Below are positions 1 to 13,000 of a DNA stretch of 64,000 nucleotides, in pieces. Origin of the DNA: Microcyclospora pomicola (lineage: Eukaryota > Ascomycota > Dothideomycetes > Capnodiales); the NCBI GenBank assembly GCA_002786065.1, contig NHNY01000024.1, positions 295,166-359,165 of the forward strand, written 5' to 3'. The notes under the pieces were generated by a model. The model was not told where the DNA came from and did no database searches. It was given only the letters and a program-made list of their open reading frames with translations. How positions within the stretch are numbered: the first letter of the stretch is position 1; every line of letters begins with the position of its first letter. Both the position numbers and the translations under genes were made by a program.

Positions 1-1663
1 TCAAGTCGTCGCTGACTTCAGGATCTGACGATGATATTTTTGCTGATGAAAATATGTCGAAATCCGCCATCGCAACAACCAGATCCTTCTTTGTGTCGTT
101 GAAAGAGATATATTGAGCGGTTCGGGCTCCTCCTCGAAGCACTCTGACTCCAGTGTTGGAAAGTCCAACATTGTCAAGTGCCTGTAACGCGGCCTGTCCT
201 GACAAGTCGTCGCCGACAACGCTACAGAGACGGACTTGCGCCCCCATAAGATGTGCTGCACGAGCGATATTATGTCCTACGCCGCCGAGTGATTGCTCAA
301 TTTTCGCAGGATTGGAAGTGTGTTGTTGAGGAGTCACTGCTGTGGAGTGCGAAGGAGGAGCAAAGTTGCATGACAAGTCTACAGCCAAGCTACCAGCGAC
401 AAACAGAGGGACCGTCTCTTCAACTAAGATATCAGCTTCTGGCAGCTTTTTAGTGATCGAACTTGTGATTCCAGCTAGAGCCCCTGAGATGGTATAGTCC
501 TTTGTCGTAGGCTGCGTGTCGACGACGGGGCTCACTCCTTGACTCTTACTATCTGAGTCATGAGCGTTCCATTCTGTTGAGGACAAAATGACGATAACTC
601 ACCATGCATGCTCGTCTTGTTCTTCGAGATGTCTGAGCGCCACTGCGATTCTTGCGCCGCGTATCACATTGCCTTCAACTAAAGCAGTGTTGGCAGTCAT
701 ACTTCGACTACCAGTTAAGTCCTTGATTTTAGCGAGAATGAACGGAGTTGTCGCTGCTCCGGTACACCCGGCGGCATGAGCCTCAGCATGGGCCTGGTCA
801 ATCGCGAGTTTCATGTCATCAAGTGCAATTTCATGCTCGGCAGGTATCGGATTTGCGAAGTGCAGACCTGATTTGAGGCCAAGGGAGAAATGAGCATGTA
901 GGATCCGAGCAGCGTGCTCCTCATCTTGGAGTATCATTGGGCTCAATATGCCACTATCTCTGGTCCAGAATGCTGGAAAATCAATGTTACCAGTACGACC
1001 ATCTGCGAAAGTCGCCACAGCTACGCCCTGCGTCTCCAAATATTCTAGCGTCTTAGGAATATCGAGGAAAGCTTTGCATCCCGAACTGATCACAGCCACT
1101 GGTGTTCTGCCTAGTTCTGTCAGATCAGCGGATACGTCCATTGTCGACTCTGCTCCTCGGTGAACGCCTCCGAGACCTCCTGTCGCGAAGACTCGTATCC
1201 CCGCCATGTGCGCCAGAATCATCGTGCCAGCAATGGTGGTCCCACCGTTCATGAGTTTACCATTGCCGCCTCGTGAACCACAAACAAACCCAAGGTCCCG
1301 CCTTGACACTTTGCGAAGGTTTGAGGCGTTTTCCGGGGACACGAGTCTTGCCAGCTCCCCAGCTCCCATTCCAACTCTCGCTATGCCATCGAGTATGCCT
1401 ACAGTAGCTGGTACAGCACCATGTTGGCGAACAAGAGCATCCAAGCGAGCAGCTAGTGCCAGATTCTCTGGCGATGGGTATCCATGGGTATAGATGGTAG
1501 TCTCAAGGGCAACAACTGGGCGCCGCTCCTGGATTGCTTGCTGAACTTCTTCCGAAATTCTAACGAACTTTGATATTGTAGAATTGCAGCGAGCACGAGC
1601 TGGCGACTTGATCTTTGAAAGTCTTAAGCCCCGTGATGTCCCACGCATTGTTAGCCCCGACAT
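1..1663 (-). CDS. Pseudouridine-5'-phosphate glycosidase fused to PfkB-family kinase (3' end beyond window)
   Basis: Bifunctional pseudouridine breakdown enzyme. The kinase half would phosphorylate pseudouridine and the glycosidase half would split the phosphate into uracil and ribose 5-phosphate. Exon 1 (1663-603) carries the PsuG/indigoidine-synthase-A fold, seen in the stretches ALETTIYTHG, NGGTTIAGTM and FATGGLGGVHRG and in the lysine of SSGCKAFLDIPKT. An intron of 54 bp (602-549, GTGAGT...ATAG) joins it to exon 2 (548 to the edge), which opens the PfkB half with SLGGVGHNIARAAHLMGA and SVVGDDLSG. The frame stays open to base 1, so the kinase catalytic end lies outside the window. The first 35 residues are Arg/Ser-rich and nearly free of acidic residues, which suggests mitochondrial import (inference). 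A second Met six codons in is an alternative start. This fusion order is common in fungi. Confidence 0.9.
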
Positions 1664-1993
1664 ATCAGCAGCGAGGTCGGTGGAGGTGTCTTAGACTTTG
1701 TGCTGCTGCCAAATCATTGAGTTCGTGCAGCACATATCATATGAAAAAGATCATGATTCTACCAAGAGTCCAATTATGCCGCTGTGTATACACATCTGTA
1801 CATGTAGATAGACTTTAGGACAAGGCCCAAGGATGTAGGGTAAGCTTGGCGCTCGGCTAACCTTCCTGTACCTGGAGAAGATGGACACGCAGCTCAATGC
1901 GAGACGGCTTAAGTGAACATCGAGTTGTTGGAACGCAGCGGATATCGAACACACGAGATCCAAGAGTTCGTTCCATTGTCCAATGTCAACAAG
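1664..1993. promoter_or_regulatory. Divergent intergenic region between the PsuG-kinase gene and OST1
   Basis: These 330 bp separate two genes transcribed away from each other and must hold both promoters. I see no convincing TATA box or palindromic operator. The open frame that runs into OST1 from 1913 starts with GTG, so it is treated as leader rather than coding. Confidence 0.4.
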
Positions 1994-3617
1994 ATGAAAT
2001 TCTCGCAATTGGTCCTTGTCGGCCTCACGAGCCTGATCTCGTCCATCACAACCACTTCCGCAGACTCCAACCTTACACAAGCGCCTTCGTCACGCAACAT
2101 TCTATCGTCCACGTTCAAGCCCGCTCAGCATTTCCATAATGTCAATCTTGTACGGCACATTAACCTCGACAAGAATTATGCACGAGAAACGATCAATGTT
2201 GTTATCGAGAACATCGATGCGCAGCCACAATCCGAATACTACCTATTGTTTGAAGCTGGACTGTTAAGCAGAATAGGTGGTTTCGAGGTTAAGGACAAGA
2301 AAGAGCCGGAGAAGTTGGGATTTCTGGTAGACGTGGTTGAGGTCGATACTCAAGGGTAAGAGGACCACAAACTATGGAGACTGGAGAATCATTACTGAAT
2401 CACGAGTTGCAGTTCTACCTCGTACTACAAGATCTCACTTCCTGCGCCTCTTTCCACGAACGAGCAGCTCACTCTATCAATTACCTACTACGTGCTGTCT
2501 GCCCTCAAGCCGGTGCCAAAAGAGATCGGCCAAACGGACAACCAATACGTCAAGCATGTCTTCTCGGCTTATGCTCCGAGCGCCTACACCACCCTCAAGC
2601 AGAAGACCAAACTCAAGCTTCCCACGACTGATGTTCGTGATGCGACTGTCCTCCCGAAGGAATTGAATGCCGAAGGAAAAGAAGACCCACAGAAGCAGGG
2701 CACAACCTTCACATATGGGCCGTATGGAGAGCTCCCTGCGGGTTCTGCGCAAGAGGTCAGCGTTCGCTACGACTTCACCAAGCCGCTTACACACGGCAAA
2801 TTGCTGGAGCGTGATATTGAGGTATCACACTGGGGTAACAACATGGCAACAGAAGAGCGCATCTGGCTTACCAACCGTGCCGCGACGCTTAAGAACCACT
2901 TTTCTCGCGTTACGTACGCGCAGTCCAGCTACTACAACCCTCCGACATCTGCTCTGAAAGAGCTTCGATTTCCCCTTGCCATTGGTAGCGCTGATGCTTA
3001 TTTCGTCGACGACATTGGAAATGTGTCGACGTCCCACTTCAGAGGCAACGTCCGCGAAGCAACACTGGAGCTCAAGCCACGCTACCCACTTTTTGGAGGC
3101 TGGAATTACAGCTTCAAAGTGGGCTGGAACAACGACCTTAGCAAATTTGTTCGCAGAGTGAAGGGATCGAGCGGCGGCTATGTTCTCAAAGTACCTTTCC
3201 TCGAAGGCCCGAAGCAGAATGAAGGAGCTGAATACGAGCGAGTTGTGACCCGCGTTATTCTTCCCGAGGGAGCTACGTAAGTGGTTTGCTTAGGTATATT
3301 TAAGGTCCCCTGCTTCGTACTAACAGCTTGACTACAGCAACGTTCAATTCGAGACGTCGGTCCCTCTGATCTCCAACGTCAGCACGCTGCACCGCACGTT
3401 CATGGACACTATAGGCCGAACAACACTGACGTTGACCGCCATCAACATTGTCGACGAATTCCGTGATCGCGATCTCATCGTCACATACGACTACGCATCC
3501 TCGGCACGGTTCCGCAAACCTTTGACCATTTTCGCGGGACTTCTACTTGTCTTCTCTGTTGGCTGGGTCCTCGGCAACCTTGACGTGAGCATCGGACGCA
3601 AGCGCAAGGTAGCTTGA
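1994..3617 (+). CDS. OST1: Oligosaccharyltransferase alpha subunit (ribophorin I)
   Basis: Subunit of the ER oligosaccharyltransferase that moves the preassembled glycan onto Asn of nascent proteins. Three exons: 1994-2355, 2413-3276 and 3338-3617, giving 501 residues, close to the family's usual length. Both introns (57 and 61 bp) have good sites, and the second has a TACTAAC branch. The start is the ATG before KFSQLVLVGLTSL, a clear signal peptide. An upstream in-frame extension begins with GTG and was rejected. Ribophorin I hallmarks include HWGNNMATEE, LPLAIGSADAYF-like segments (here RFPLAIGSADAYF), PRYPLFGGWNYSF and a single C-terminal membrane span (FAGLLLVFSVGWVLG) followed by a short basic cytosolic tail (GRKRKVA). 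It is divergently arranged with the gene on its left. Confidence 0.95.
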
Positions 3618-3901
3618 GTCGGCATGTAGACATATTGTAGTCGAAATATAGAGCTCTATCTAGCCATAAATGCTAGACCATGATCAGGAACTTCGCGCGT
3701 CAGTAGTGACGGTGTCATGGATCGCGGATACTTGTGTGTCCATACTGCATATGTTGTGAAGTTCCAATGTCAGTCGTCACATCATGGGCAGTAATATGCT
3801 GACCATCATGGCCTTCATCCAAAGATGTACGTGATGATCTACATGCCAATAGCGAGGTCTTGCAAGCTGATCCTAAGGATCGCCAATCGATGCATGAACC
3901 T

Positions 3902-6503
3902 TTACAAGATCATGATCGAGTCTCCGCCCAACTGCTTCGTAGCGACTTTAGCCAACCTCTCGATGGCCTGGAAATGCTCTCGTCTATCCAGATCGCTGCG
4001 TGCCGCATGAAGCACCTTTCCATCCCGTCTCACCTGCTCCCTCTTCTCCTTCTTCGCGGGCAGCCCACCTGCCACACAATGATCGACGCCGTTGAACGCA
4101 GTATCAGCGACCGTCTTCCACGCCGCGGTCTGATCGACCGCCATCGCCGGGGTGTAGTAGATGCGGCAGTCGGCAGGCTCGTACACGAACTGCAGCGGGA
4201 GCTCGGTGGCGTCGCCTTGCCGGATGCCGTCACGCGCGTTGACGACGGCGTTGGTCGTGCGAAACATGAACAGGTCGGTGTACTTGCCGAGGGCAGTCTT
4301 GGCGTAGTATGCGGCGCTGTGGAGCAGCTCAGTCTGGAAGGGGATGGTCGCGTAGTACAAGATGTCGGCGAAGAGGTAGTCGTTTGTGCCTTTTACACCG
4401 CCGACGGCTTGAATGATGTCTTTAGTGGGGCGCCCGCCGAGGGCGATGGTCTTGACGCCGGCTTGCTGGCGCATCAGCTCGGAGAAGATGGTACAGGTGC
4501 TCGCGCAGTAGCCGTCATAGACGATTATGACGTTCTCGGCCAAGAATGGCTGCGTGGTGATGTTCGAGCGGTTGAGATAGCCGGACACATAGATGCCACC
4601 AGAATTGTCGGGGGTGAGAACATCGCTCAAGTTCCAGCGAATGATGGAAGTGTAGTTCTCAGGGTCCGGGCCATAGGCGTGCGGTCCATATTTCTCGGCC
4701 CAGGAAGTAAATGGTTCGTAGTTGATGTCTGCATCAGTACGGTAGTTGAAAGCAGAGGAGGTCAGGTCCTGTACAGTCTCGTTCGTGTCTAGACTCCTGG
4801 GGACCAGACCGGAGTAGGCACTGATCTCTTCACCCATGATGTTGAAGGACTCGTGGGCTCGGAAACGAGTAGCTCCATATGGAAGGATGTGTGGAAACAA
4901 CTGTTTGAACAAATCATAGCCTATGCACCAGAATGTTAGTAACAGATACATGGAGACTGTCAGGATTGGCATCATACCTTGCAGAATCGTTCCACCTCCG
5001 TTCGCTGAGACATCTATAATGAGCTTTGTTTTGTTGGCTTTCACCGCATCGTTGATGAGAACTGTGTTCACGACCTGAAAAGGAACTTCGTCGTCCAAGG
5101 AGCCTACAAAGGACGGCACCGACAGCACGGCCACATCGTCGTAGCCTTCTCCTTCCAAGAAATACCCTGAGTTCAGATTGTTCGGCTCTCTGATTAGTGG
5201 AGATGGGTATCCAGGCGCTGGAATGGTAGTCGCAGCTGCGCTGCTAGTTGTGCTGACTGTCGTTGAAGCTGCAGCCGCCGATGACACAGTTGCTGTGGCG
5301 ATGACCTCTACTGGCTCTGGTTCTCCATCCGGTGGGACGAAAAAGGTCTGGTAGATGTCTTCGCCGGAGTTGATACCGTCGAATGGAACTAGGACTCGTG
5401 CAAAGTTGTTCATTGTGTATGTGGTTCCGTTGGCAAAGGTCAATGTTGTCGTAGCACCTGGGTAAACCCACCTTCCACGTCCACCTAGAAGAACTCATCA
5501 GTAGCCATAACAACACAGTCGATGAACTTCAGACTTACCTCCAGAGAACGTGCCAGTTCCAGTACCAGTAGGGCCGAGTGACACTTGAGCGAGCAGGTAG
5601 AACATGTTGTTCCACAATGCATCGGGATCCTGCAATGAGCCGTACTCTGAGAAGTTCAACAGCCACTCTGTACTGTCCTCGCCATCAATCTTCGTGATCG
5701 GACTTGGTGTCCACCCGTGGATGCCAAAGCTGGCTTGCAGTACGTCTGCATACACGAACACTTCCGGAATACTGACACCATCGACAGATACCGAAACCAA
5801 AGGCGTGGGACGACCGAATGAGAAAATCTCGTTCACGCTGTCTGGATACAGCACGAAGTGCCCGTCATGCGCCCTCTGGAAGCATTCATAGGCGTCGAAT
5901 CCAAACTCGTACTCGGACGCATAAGCACCATTCTCAGCATTCTGGTAGATGCGATCAAACTGGCCATAGAAGTCGTACGGCGCTTGGACTTTCTCGGCAT
6001 ACTCTGCTGGTGGTTCCTTGAGGTACTGGATGGTAGTCTGCCACTCGATGTACGGCCGAAGCGAGTCAAGCAGTGCTACTGCGGCAGAGCTGTTGAACGG
6101 AATGCTTTGGAGACACTCATATGCAAGGTCGGCAGGAACTGTTGCAACTGCGCTCGGGCTTGCACTCGTAGCCGAAGCAGCAAGTTTCGAGACACTAGCA
6201 CAAGGGCCACCAGTGGCGCTGCTGACGGGCGCCGAGGAGGTGGTTGGATATCCTGGAGCGTGATGGACTGTAGAGGCTTTGGAATGATGGCCGGGTCCGT
6301 AAGTCCAGGTTGCTGACGGCTGCTCTGGCGTATAAACGCTTGGTTTCTGCCTATGATAGTGGTCAGCGAACATTCCGGACTCAAGGACGTCATGACTAGA
6401 GCATAGCATACCATCCAGGGTGTGAGTGCTTGCCCCAGACCCATCCAGGCGATGCCTGAGCCACGCCCGCCAGAAGCGAAGCTGCTACAATGGAGGTATG
6501 CAT
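3902..6503 (-). CDS. Secreted S41-family (CPAF/UstP-like) serine peptidase-like protein
   Basis: Fungal extracellular protein of the tail-specific-protease (S41) superfamily. Four exons: 6503-6412, 6350-5539, 5484-4978 and 4920-3902, giving 809 residues. The start comes from splicing a 61-bp intron. It gives a signal peptide (MHTSIVAASLLAGVAQA) followed by a Thr/Ser/Ala-rich linker. The DGHFVLYPD segment (likely catalytic His) and the GYCASTCTIFSE segment (likely nucleophile Ser) are the visible active-site regions. The intron near 4921-4977 is 57 bp with no stop, so the frame reads through it, but GTATGA...CATAG plus a TACTAAC branch and the better join ILQG/YDLF argue that it is removed. 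Relatives occur in ustiloxin and phomopsin RiPP clusters, but no RiPP precursor or UstY-type gene is visible nearby, so a general secreted role is more likely. Confidence 0.8.
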
Positions 6504-7400
6504 ATTGGGGAACGATCAGATTGCAGAGAGCTGTCGAATGCATCGGCAGGCTCGCCGAGCCATTGTGCTCTATATAGGCTGTCACCAACCCATGGCTCTA
6601 GCATTGAAACCTTCTGCATCTTGCCTAGAGCTCGTCTGGGGGGGTGGAGTTACCGCTACAAGTCGACCAGGAGTCCATGCCGGACCACTTATCGTGCTCG
6701 TTTGGCTCAGCCCGCCAGGTACGACATGTTTCCTTGTCTAAGCTTGTCCCAAAAAGGAAGTTCATGGCCAGATAAGTTTGACTGTGCATATCGCGCGGGT
6801 GGAGGTGTTGATGTCGATCGGCCTGCCAAGTTGGAGCGCCAGGATTTCTGCCTTATCTTAGTAGAGCTACCGTATTGATACCGACGCTATCTGCGCAAGC
6901 AAGGCTTGGAAGCGTCGAAGTCATGAATTCTCCCGAGAGCTGTAACGGATCAGTTCATGTTCTATGTCCTTGGCACAATAGATTGTCCATTGATCCTCGG
7001 TTATGAGACGATGATGAGCTGACTGGCTATCACGTCAAATCACTAAATCCGTATCTCGAGTTCGCGGAAGTGCCGCACAAAAAAGCCTGTGCCCGGCACG
7101 GCAACGCCACTCGTTGTACGGAGTGCCTTGCCCAGCTTGAGTGCATAACAAAGTCACTCGATACGAGCTCACCGTGAGAAGATCATCAACTCTACTTTCT
7201 CTGCACACACGACGCAGCTTGCTAGGATGTTCATGTCGATTCAACCACCAGATCCATACAAACCATAGCACCAACGATCGTAGAGAAGATCTCGACACGT
7301 AAGAAGTAAACAAGAATTGATGTATACCAATGTCTCGGCAAGGCCTTGTGCGCCATGTAGTTTCAGCCACTCTCAGCTCGTTCAAGTCACTACTGATCAC
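6504..7400. promoter_or_regulatory. Intergenic: promoter of the S41-like gene and 3' flank of the GH47 gene
   Basis: A TATA-like CTATATAG at 6569-6576 lies about 65-75 bp upstream of the S41-like start codon at 6503, which supports that start. The remaining 0.8 kb shows no open frame with coding character on either strand and no repeat. Confidence 0.4.
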
Positions 7401-9116
7401 TCAGTCCCACCCCGACATCTTGGCCATGGTGCGGATGGGGTGAGCTTCGGTATTCCACACGAAGAAGTTCTTGTTGTCGGGACCATACTCCACATCCCAG
7501 ATGCCTTTCTTCGGGGTTTGGATTACATATTGATACTTGAGCACTTCCGCCAGCATGTAGCTGGCCATGACACCGGAAGTCCCTTCTCCCGTCGGCGTCA
7601 GAACATTGTTCACGCTCGCCCAGCCAGAGCCTATCCTCTCAGTACGATTCTGTGCCAGAGTATATGCCCACGCCACGTCACGCCAGTATTGATCGCCCGT
7701 GACTTGGTAGGCGTAATACCAACTCTCTACGGCTTCGGGAGCTTGTCCATTGGAAAACTCGGTGTTGTCGTCGATGAACCAGCCCGCTTTGTCGTAGAAG
7801 GCTGTTTGATTCGTATATCCAGGCCGCTCCAGTTCGGTGGTGTTCCAGGAGTAGAGGATTGGACCTATACCTGAGGCGGCATACCGATACCCATTGGCGC
7901 AGAACTCCGAGAACTCTAAGCCGTACTTCATGTAGTCTGGTCTGTCAAGCACCGTTGCGCCAAGGATGAAATTCCCACCTATGAAACAAGCAAGCTGTTC
8001 TGTGTAGTTCTGCACGGCAGTTCCAGCAAAAGATCCCGCCACGGTTAGATCCGGCCGTATGCTAGGGTGGCTGATGAGATGCGCAATGGTCGAATCTGCG
8101 GCATCTACCCAGCGATCACTATAGTTGGCATATCTGTCCGGGTCGTACACGTACATCTTGATCAAGTACTCATAGGCGGAATCATTACCAGACGTCCAAC
8201 CGCCATACTCATCAACAATCTCGCCTGTGGCGACACTGAAATTGCCTCCAGTGAGACCTGGCCAGACTTCCTTACCCTTGAACCAGTACGATTCAGCTTT
8301 CTGCACAAGATCTCCATACTCGGGATTGCCAGTCAAGTCGGAAAGACGCTGCCACTCAAGCTGGAGGGTACCAAGTTCAGCAACACCGGCGTAGTAAGGG
8401 GGAGGGTTCACAAAGGTTTGGTTGTCAATGTAGAGTGAGTTCACAGGAATACCTGTTGGAGTATCAAAGGCGAACTTGAGAGTGTCTGCTAGTGAGGTCG
8501 CTTGTCTCAGAAGCACATCAACGGATTCGCTGCTGGTCACCAGGTGTACAAAAGGGCCTTTCAGCAGATCGTAGGATGATAGAAGGCCTCCGATGTACCG
8601 GATGTTGGTCTCGAACAAAGACGTCGATACTGGGCCAGGCGAGTGGTTCTTTGTAAAGTCAATGGTGGGCACATACTCCAGGATGATGTCGACGATGTCT
8701 TGCTGCTCCCTGAGCAATCGTCAACTCAAATTCACTCATCGTGTGGAAAGATTGCTTGCGTACATTATGATGGCGGTGTCCAACGCATCGATCATGAGCA
8801 AGCCCCACCCGTTGCGCGAGTCCGTGAAGGTGTTGTTCTGCGGTCGAAGATCATCGTGTGGGTAAGCATATTCATAATAGCCATCCCAGGCGAAGCGGAA
8901 CATCTCAACCACAGCTGCTGCTCGGTATTCTTGGTCTTGCGTGAAACCTGTATAGTCATAGTCGTTCCCTTTCTGGCGCGGGTAAGCAAGGCGATCGGAG
9001 CTGCCATGTTGATGCTGGAACTGGTACGGCGGACGATGGCTTTGCCATTGAGGACTGGCCAATACAATACTTGAGGTGGCAAGTGCCGAGAGCAGTCCGT
9101 AGTAAAGTATGTGCAT
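7401..9116 (-). CDS. Secreted class I alpha-1,2-mannosidase (GH47)
   Basis: Removes alpha-1,2-linked mannose from N-glycans, acting in the secretory pathway or outside the cell. Two exons, 9116-8764 and 8709-7401, are joined across a 54-bp intron and give 553 residues. The join restores the GH47 core [24 protein letters not shown], followed by [18 protein letters not shown] and, at the C-terminus, the family's WNTEAHP box. The segment from MHILYYG through LASPQ is a cleavable signal peptide with no transmembrane anchor, so the enzyme is a secreted type rather than the ER Mns1. An in-frame ATG at 9137 would add seven residues before the hydrophobic core and is less likely. Many NxS/T sites are present. 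It lies on the same strand as the secreted peptidase-like gene. Confidence 0.92.
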
Positions 9117-10053
9117 GGCTAGTTTAGCAGAGATCAAGGCAACCTGAAGTATGAAGAGGATTGGCGTGTAGACGCTATCTACACACAGATGTAAGGAGCG
9201 TTCGGGTACCTCTTCACCTACCTCGACCGCGATGTGAAAAGCTCAATAATGTACCTGTAGAGGCAGTTTCCGGTACAACATCGTACTAGTGTTGCATTGT
9301 GTGTGATAAGAGTGTTGAGTTCACAGTTCCCCTCTCTGACGATGTTGTGCATTTCCTCACCTGGACTGGGAAGCTGCACGAACCCTGCTTGCTACCTAGA
9401 TAGAGAGGCAAACATAATCACCTCCAGCACATTCCTCATTCAGTGAATGACTGCCGGTCGCCGGGTCCTGCTGTGCGAGCGCATCTACGACCAGCACATG
9501 CGATCAAGCAGAGATATAATGACTTTGTAATTGAGTATACGAGTCCAGCACTCACATGTGAACGGCATGCGTGTCTCAGGGAGGTATTTTAGCGCATCTT
9601 CTGTGCTTAGAACTACGCAGCTCGACGAACCATCGCGCTGCTTATCGATACGATCAGGACCATCGTCATCAGGTGACCTTGGTCGTCACGCGATTGAAGT
9701 CATATCAAACAACCTGATGGGTGACACATGCACTTAGGCAGACAAACCTTAAGCATCATCACCTTGACGCCGTGTGGATCTCTCGACGATGCTACTGTCG
9801 TGCTCCCATGCCCGCCAACCATGTAGCCCGTGAGGTGTCACCAAATTCCGCCAGACTCGAGACAATATCCCAGCCGCAAGTCTCACTTCAAGATATTCAA
9901 CCCAAACACTGAGAGAGCGTGACGGCCTGTTCTGATGGTGTACTCATTTGTCGTGCTCACCGGTTGAGCCTGTGACCCTGCAGTGGCTAGACGGCGCTCG
10001 CGGATTGAACTCGTGGTTCGTGAAGCACTTGATTTCTTTACTCTTCGTCCAAT
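9117..10053. other. Intergenic, divergent promoters of GH47 and ATG26
   Basis: About 0.94 kb between the GH47 start (minus) and the Atg26 start (plus). Only short shadow frames are present. I see no RNA gene or repeat. Confidence 0.35.
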
Positions 10054-13000
10054 ATGGCTACTTCGTCACGGCACCACCGTTCACAGTCGGCTTCGACGTC
10101 ACAACTCCCAGGAGCGAGAGCATCGTCTCGTTCGATTAGACAGGTACGAGACTACCGGCTTCCAAGAACAACTATGGACGTACCCGATCGATTCAAGGTG
10201 GAGGATGAGGACGAAGAAGAGGATGGTGCTGGTAATGTCGGTGATAATCCAGCCTTAGTGCAGCAAAGTGTCTACGGCTTGCTATTTGCGGGAGCGACGA
10301 AGACAAGTCCAGATGCACAGCCAATACACGAGGACAGTGAGAGTGAAAGCCAAGGAAACGAGAAGGAAGGACGGGTCCCGTCGGGCAAGAGCTCGAGTCA
10401 AGAAGGCCGGAGCGGGAGAGGCAGTGATCACATCAACAAGGCCAACTCGCGGCAGACTAAAGGAATGCTGATGTCGCTTCTACGGCCGGTTCGTGAAGGT
10501 AGAGCTTCTCAGGAACAAGAACGTGACTCCATGACACAATCCCAGGTATTGCCGCCTAAGGAGAACATGACTGGGCACTCCAAAACGACCACAAATGCTG
10601 AGCTACGGCAAGATGCTGTTATCCTGGAACGTCGATCACAAGCTCAGGCTCGGCTCCGGGCTGGGATAGATGCAACTTCAGTCGCCCCTCACAAAGGCAA
10701 GGATGCGTCACAATCGAATGACTTGGTGGCAGCGTTAAAGAACATTTTCGATTTCGAAGCTCCTGAGGAAATTAAGTTCGACTTTCCATGCTGGTATCTT
10801 CGGAATGTACTGCTGCAGGGCCATATGTACATCACCAGCCAACACGTCTGCTTTTACGCATACCTGCCGAAGAAGAGCAATGCGACGATCAAATCTGGCC
10901 ATCTGGCAAAGCAGGGAAAGCGTGATCCGCGTTATAGCAGGCATTGGTTCATCCTCAGAGCGGACGTTCTGTCCTATTACGCCAGCGCGGCCGAGCCATA
11001 TTTCCCAATCGGCACAATAGATCTGCGTTATGGCCTTTCCGCCGAACTGGTGCTTGAAAAGGGCAAAGAGAAGGACGCAAGCTCTGCTTTCACCATCACA
11101 ACCGACCAGCGCACTTATCACCTAAAAGCCGAGAGTTCAACCAGTGCTAAGGAGTGGGTAAAGCATATACAAAAGATTATTTTCCGCTCACGCCATGATG
11201 GTGATAGTGTCAAGATATCGTTACCTGTGTCTCAGATTATGGATGTGGAGTCGAATCATGTGATTGATCTTGCTGACACGATCCAATTACGCGTCATGGA
11301 CGATGACGAGACTTATGCAGTGGACGACTATTTCTTCACGTTCTTTGGTCATGGAAACACAGCTTTCGAGGCAATTGTAGAGGTGGCGAATTTGGACAAA
11401 CGAACCGATGATCTTCACAATCCGAGTTCATCCCACGCGGACGTCTTGGACCACAGCACATCGCATGTCACAACATCTGCTCAAATAACGCCGAGAGAAG
11501 TTCAAGGACCAGCACAAAGAGAGGTATCGAGACTGGATGCCCAATCGTCCGACAACGAGTCAGAAGGCAGTCAAAGCTTCACAGGTCAATCCGGAGAATA
11601 TTCAAATTCGGAGACTGAAGTCAGACGTGACCGGATACGGCCATACCAGGACACATCAAGAACAGCAAGAAGGAGGACTAGACGAGCTTCGAGGGAGTTC
11701 ACGAGCCCTCCGATAGAGCACTCGGGTCAAACAGAGCAGCAAGATGAACCTTATGACCCTATGTCTGCGAGCCAAATCCTGAGCGACGATCGCGCATTTG
11801 GAGCACCGACGCTGCAGCTTGAACGGAATCCTCAGCATCCTGGTCAGCGACAAATCAGGCAGAAAGCTCAAACCCGACATGATGAGTACACTAACATCCG
11901 TCCACTCACTAGTCGCCCGACGATGAGCGTACTCACGGCTCCCATGCAACATGCTTTTACTCTCGCTGAGCATGTACGTAGTGGAAGCAAGCGAATGAGC
12001 TCATACCTAGGCAGTAGTCCGAAGGATTACTATAACAAGTTTTCCGGGGCGATTGCTGGTGGCAGGCGGCATTACCCTGGCACTGAGGGACATTCACCGG
12101 AAGAACGTATGGACGACCCAGAGGACAAAATCGATGCGGCTGAACACGAGCGCCGCTTCCAAAAGCACTTTGCACTTCCACCATCCGAGCGACTGGTGGC
12201 TGTCTTCTATTGCTGGCTGCATAGAGTGCTTCCACTGTATGGTAAAGTTTACATAAGTCAACGAACGTTCTGCTTTCGAAGCTTGATCTACGGTACCAAG
12301 ACCAAACTCGTCATTCCTTTTAAGAATATCGACACTCTGGAAAAGGAGAAGGGCTTCAGATTCCGCTATCCTGGCATGTGTGTCGTCATTCGGGGGCACG
12401 AAGAAGTGTTTTTCGACTTTGCTTCTCAAGATCTCCGTGATGACTGCGTAGTCACTGTGCTTCGTGCACTCGAGGACGTGGGCGGAGTGGAAGGTAGCAT
12501 GCTATTGACCGGAGAAGACGTCACGCAGGCTGAAGGCGCGGCGGCGGAACATCAGCTATTACAGCACGTCCATGAAGGTGACAGCTCCAATCATGACGAA
12601 AAGCCGCCTCGGAGTATAGACTATGTGGAACTCGATCCATCTCCGATAGACTTTGATGATCCTGCAGCTTCGTTACTGGACTTCACTCCAAAACAGCCAT
12701 TGCGCATCACCTGTTTGACAATCGGCTCGCGCGGCGACGTACAGCCATATGTCGCATTGGGTAAAGGTCTCCTGGCAGAAGGCCATTCAGTTCGCATCGC
12801 CACGCACGCTAGATTTAAGAACTTTGTCGAACAGCATGGCATCGAGTTTGTGCCGGTAGCGGGAGATCCAGAGGATCTGATGCAAATTTGCGTAGATTAT
12901 GGCCTCTTCACTCCTGGATTTCTGTACGAAGGCAGTAAGCGCTTCCGTCCGTGGCTACAAGAGCTTCTGGAATCGGCTTGGATCGCGTGCCAGAACTCTG

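Noticed and set aside
3860-4792. 310-codon plus-strand frame
   Set aside because: Antisense to the last exon of the S41-like gene; composition is typical of a reverse shadow.
3902-6503. RiPP (ustiloxin/phomopsin-type) cluster around the S41-like gene
   Set aside because: No repeated-core precursor, UstY-like (DUF3328) or tyrosinase gene is present; neighbours are OST1 and GH47.
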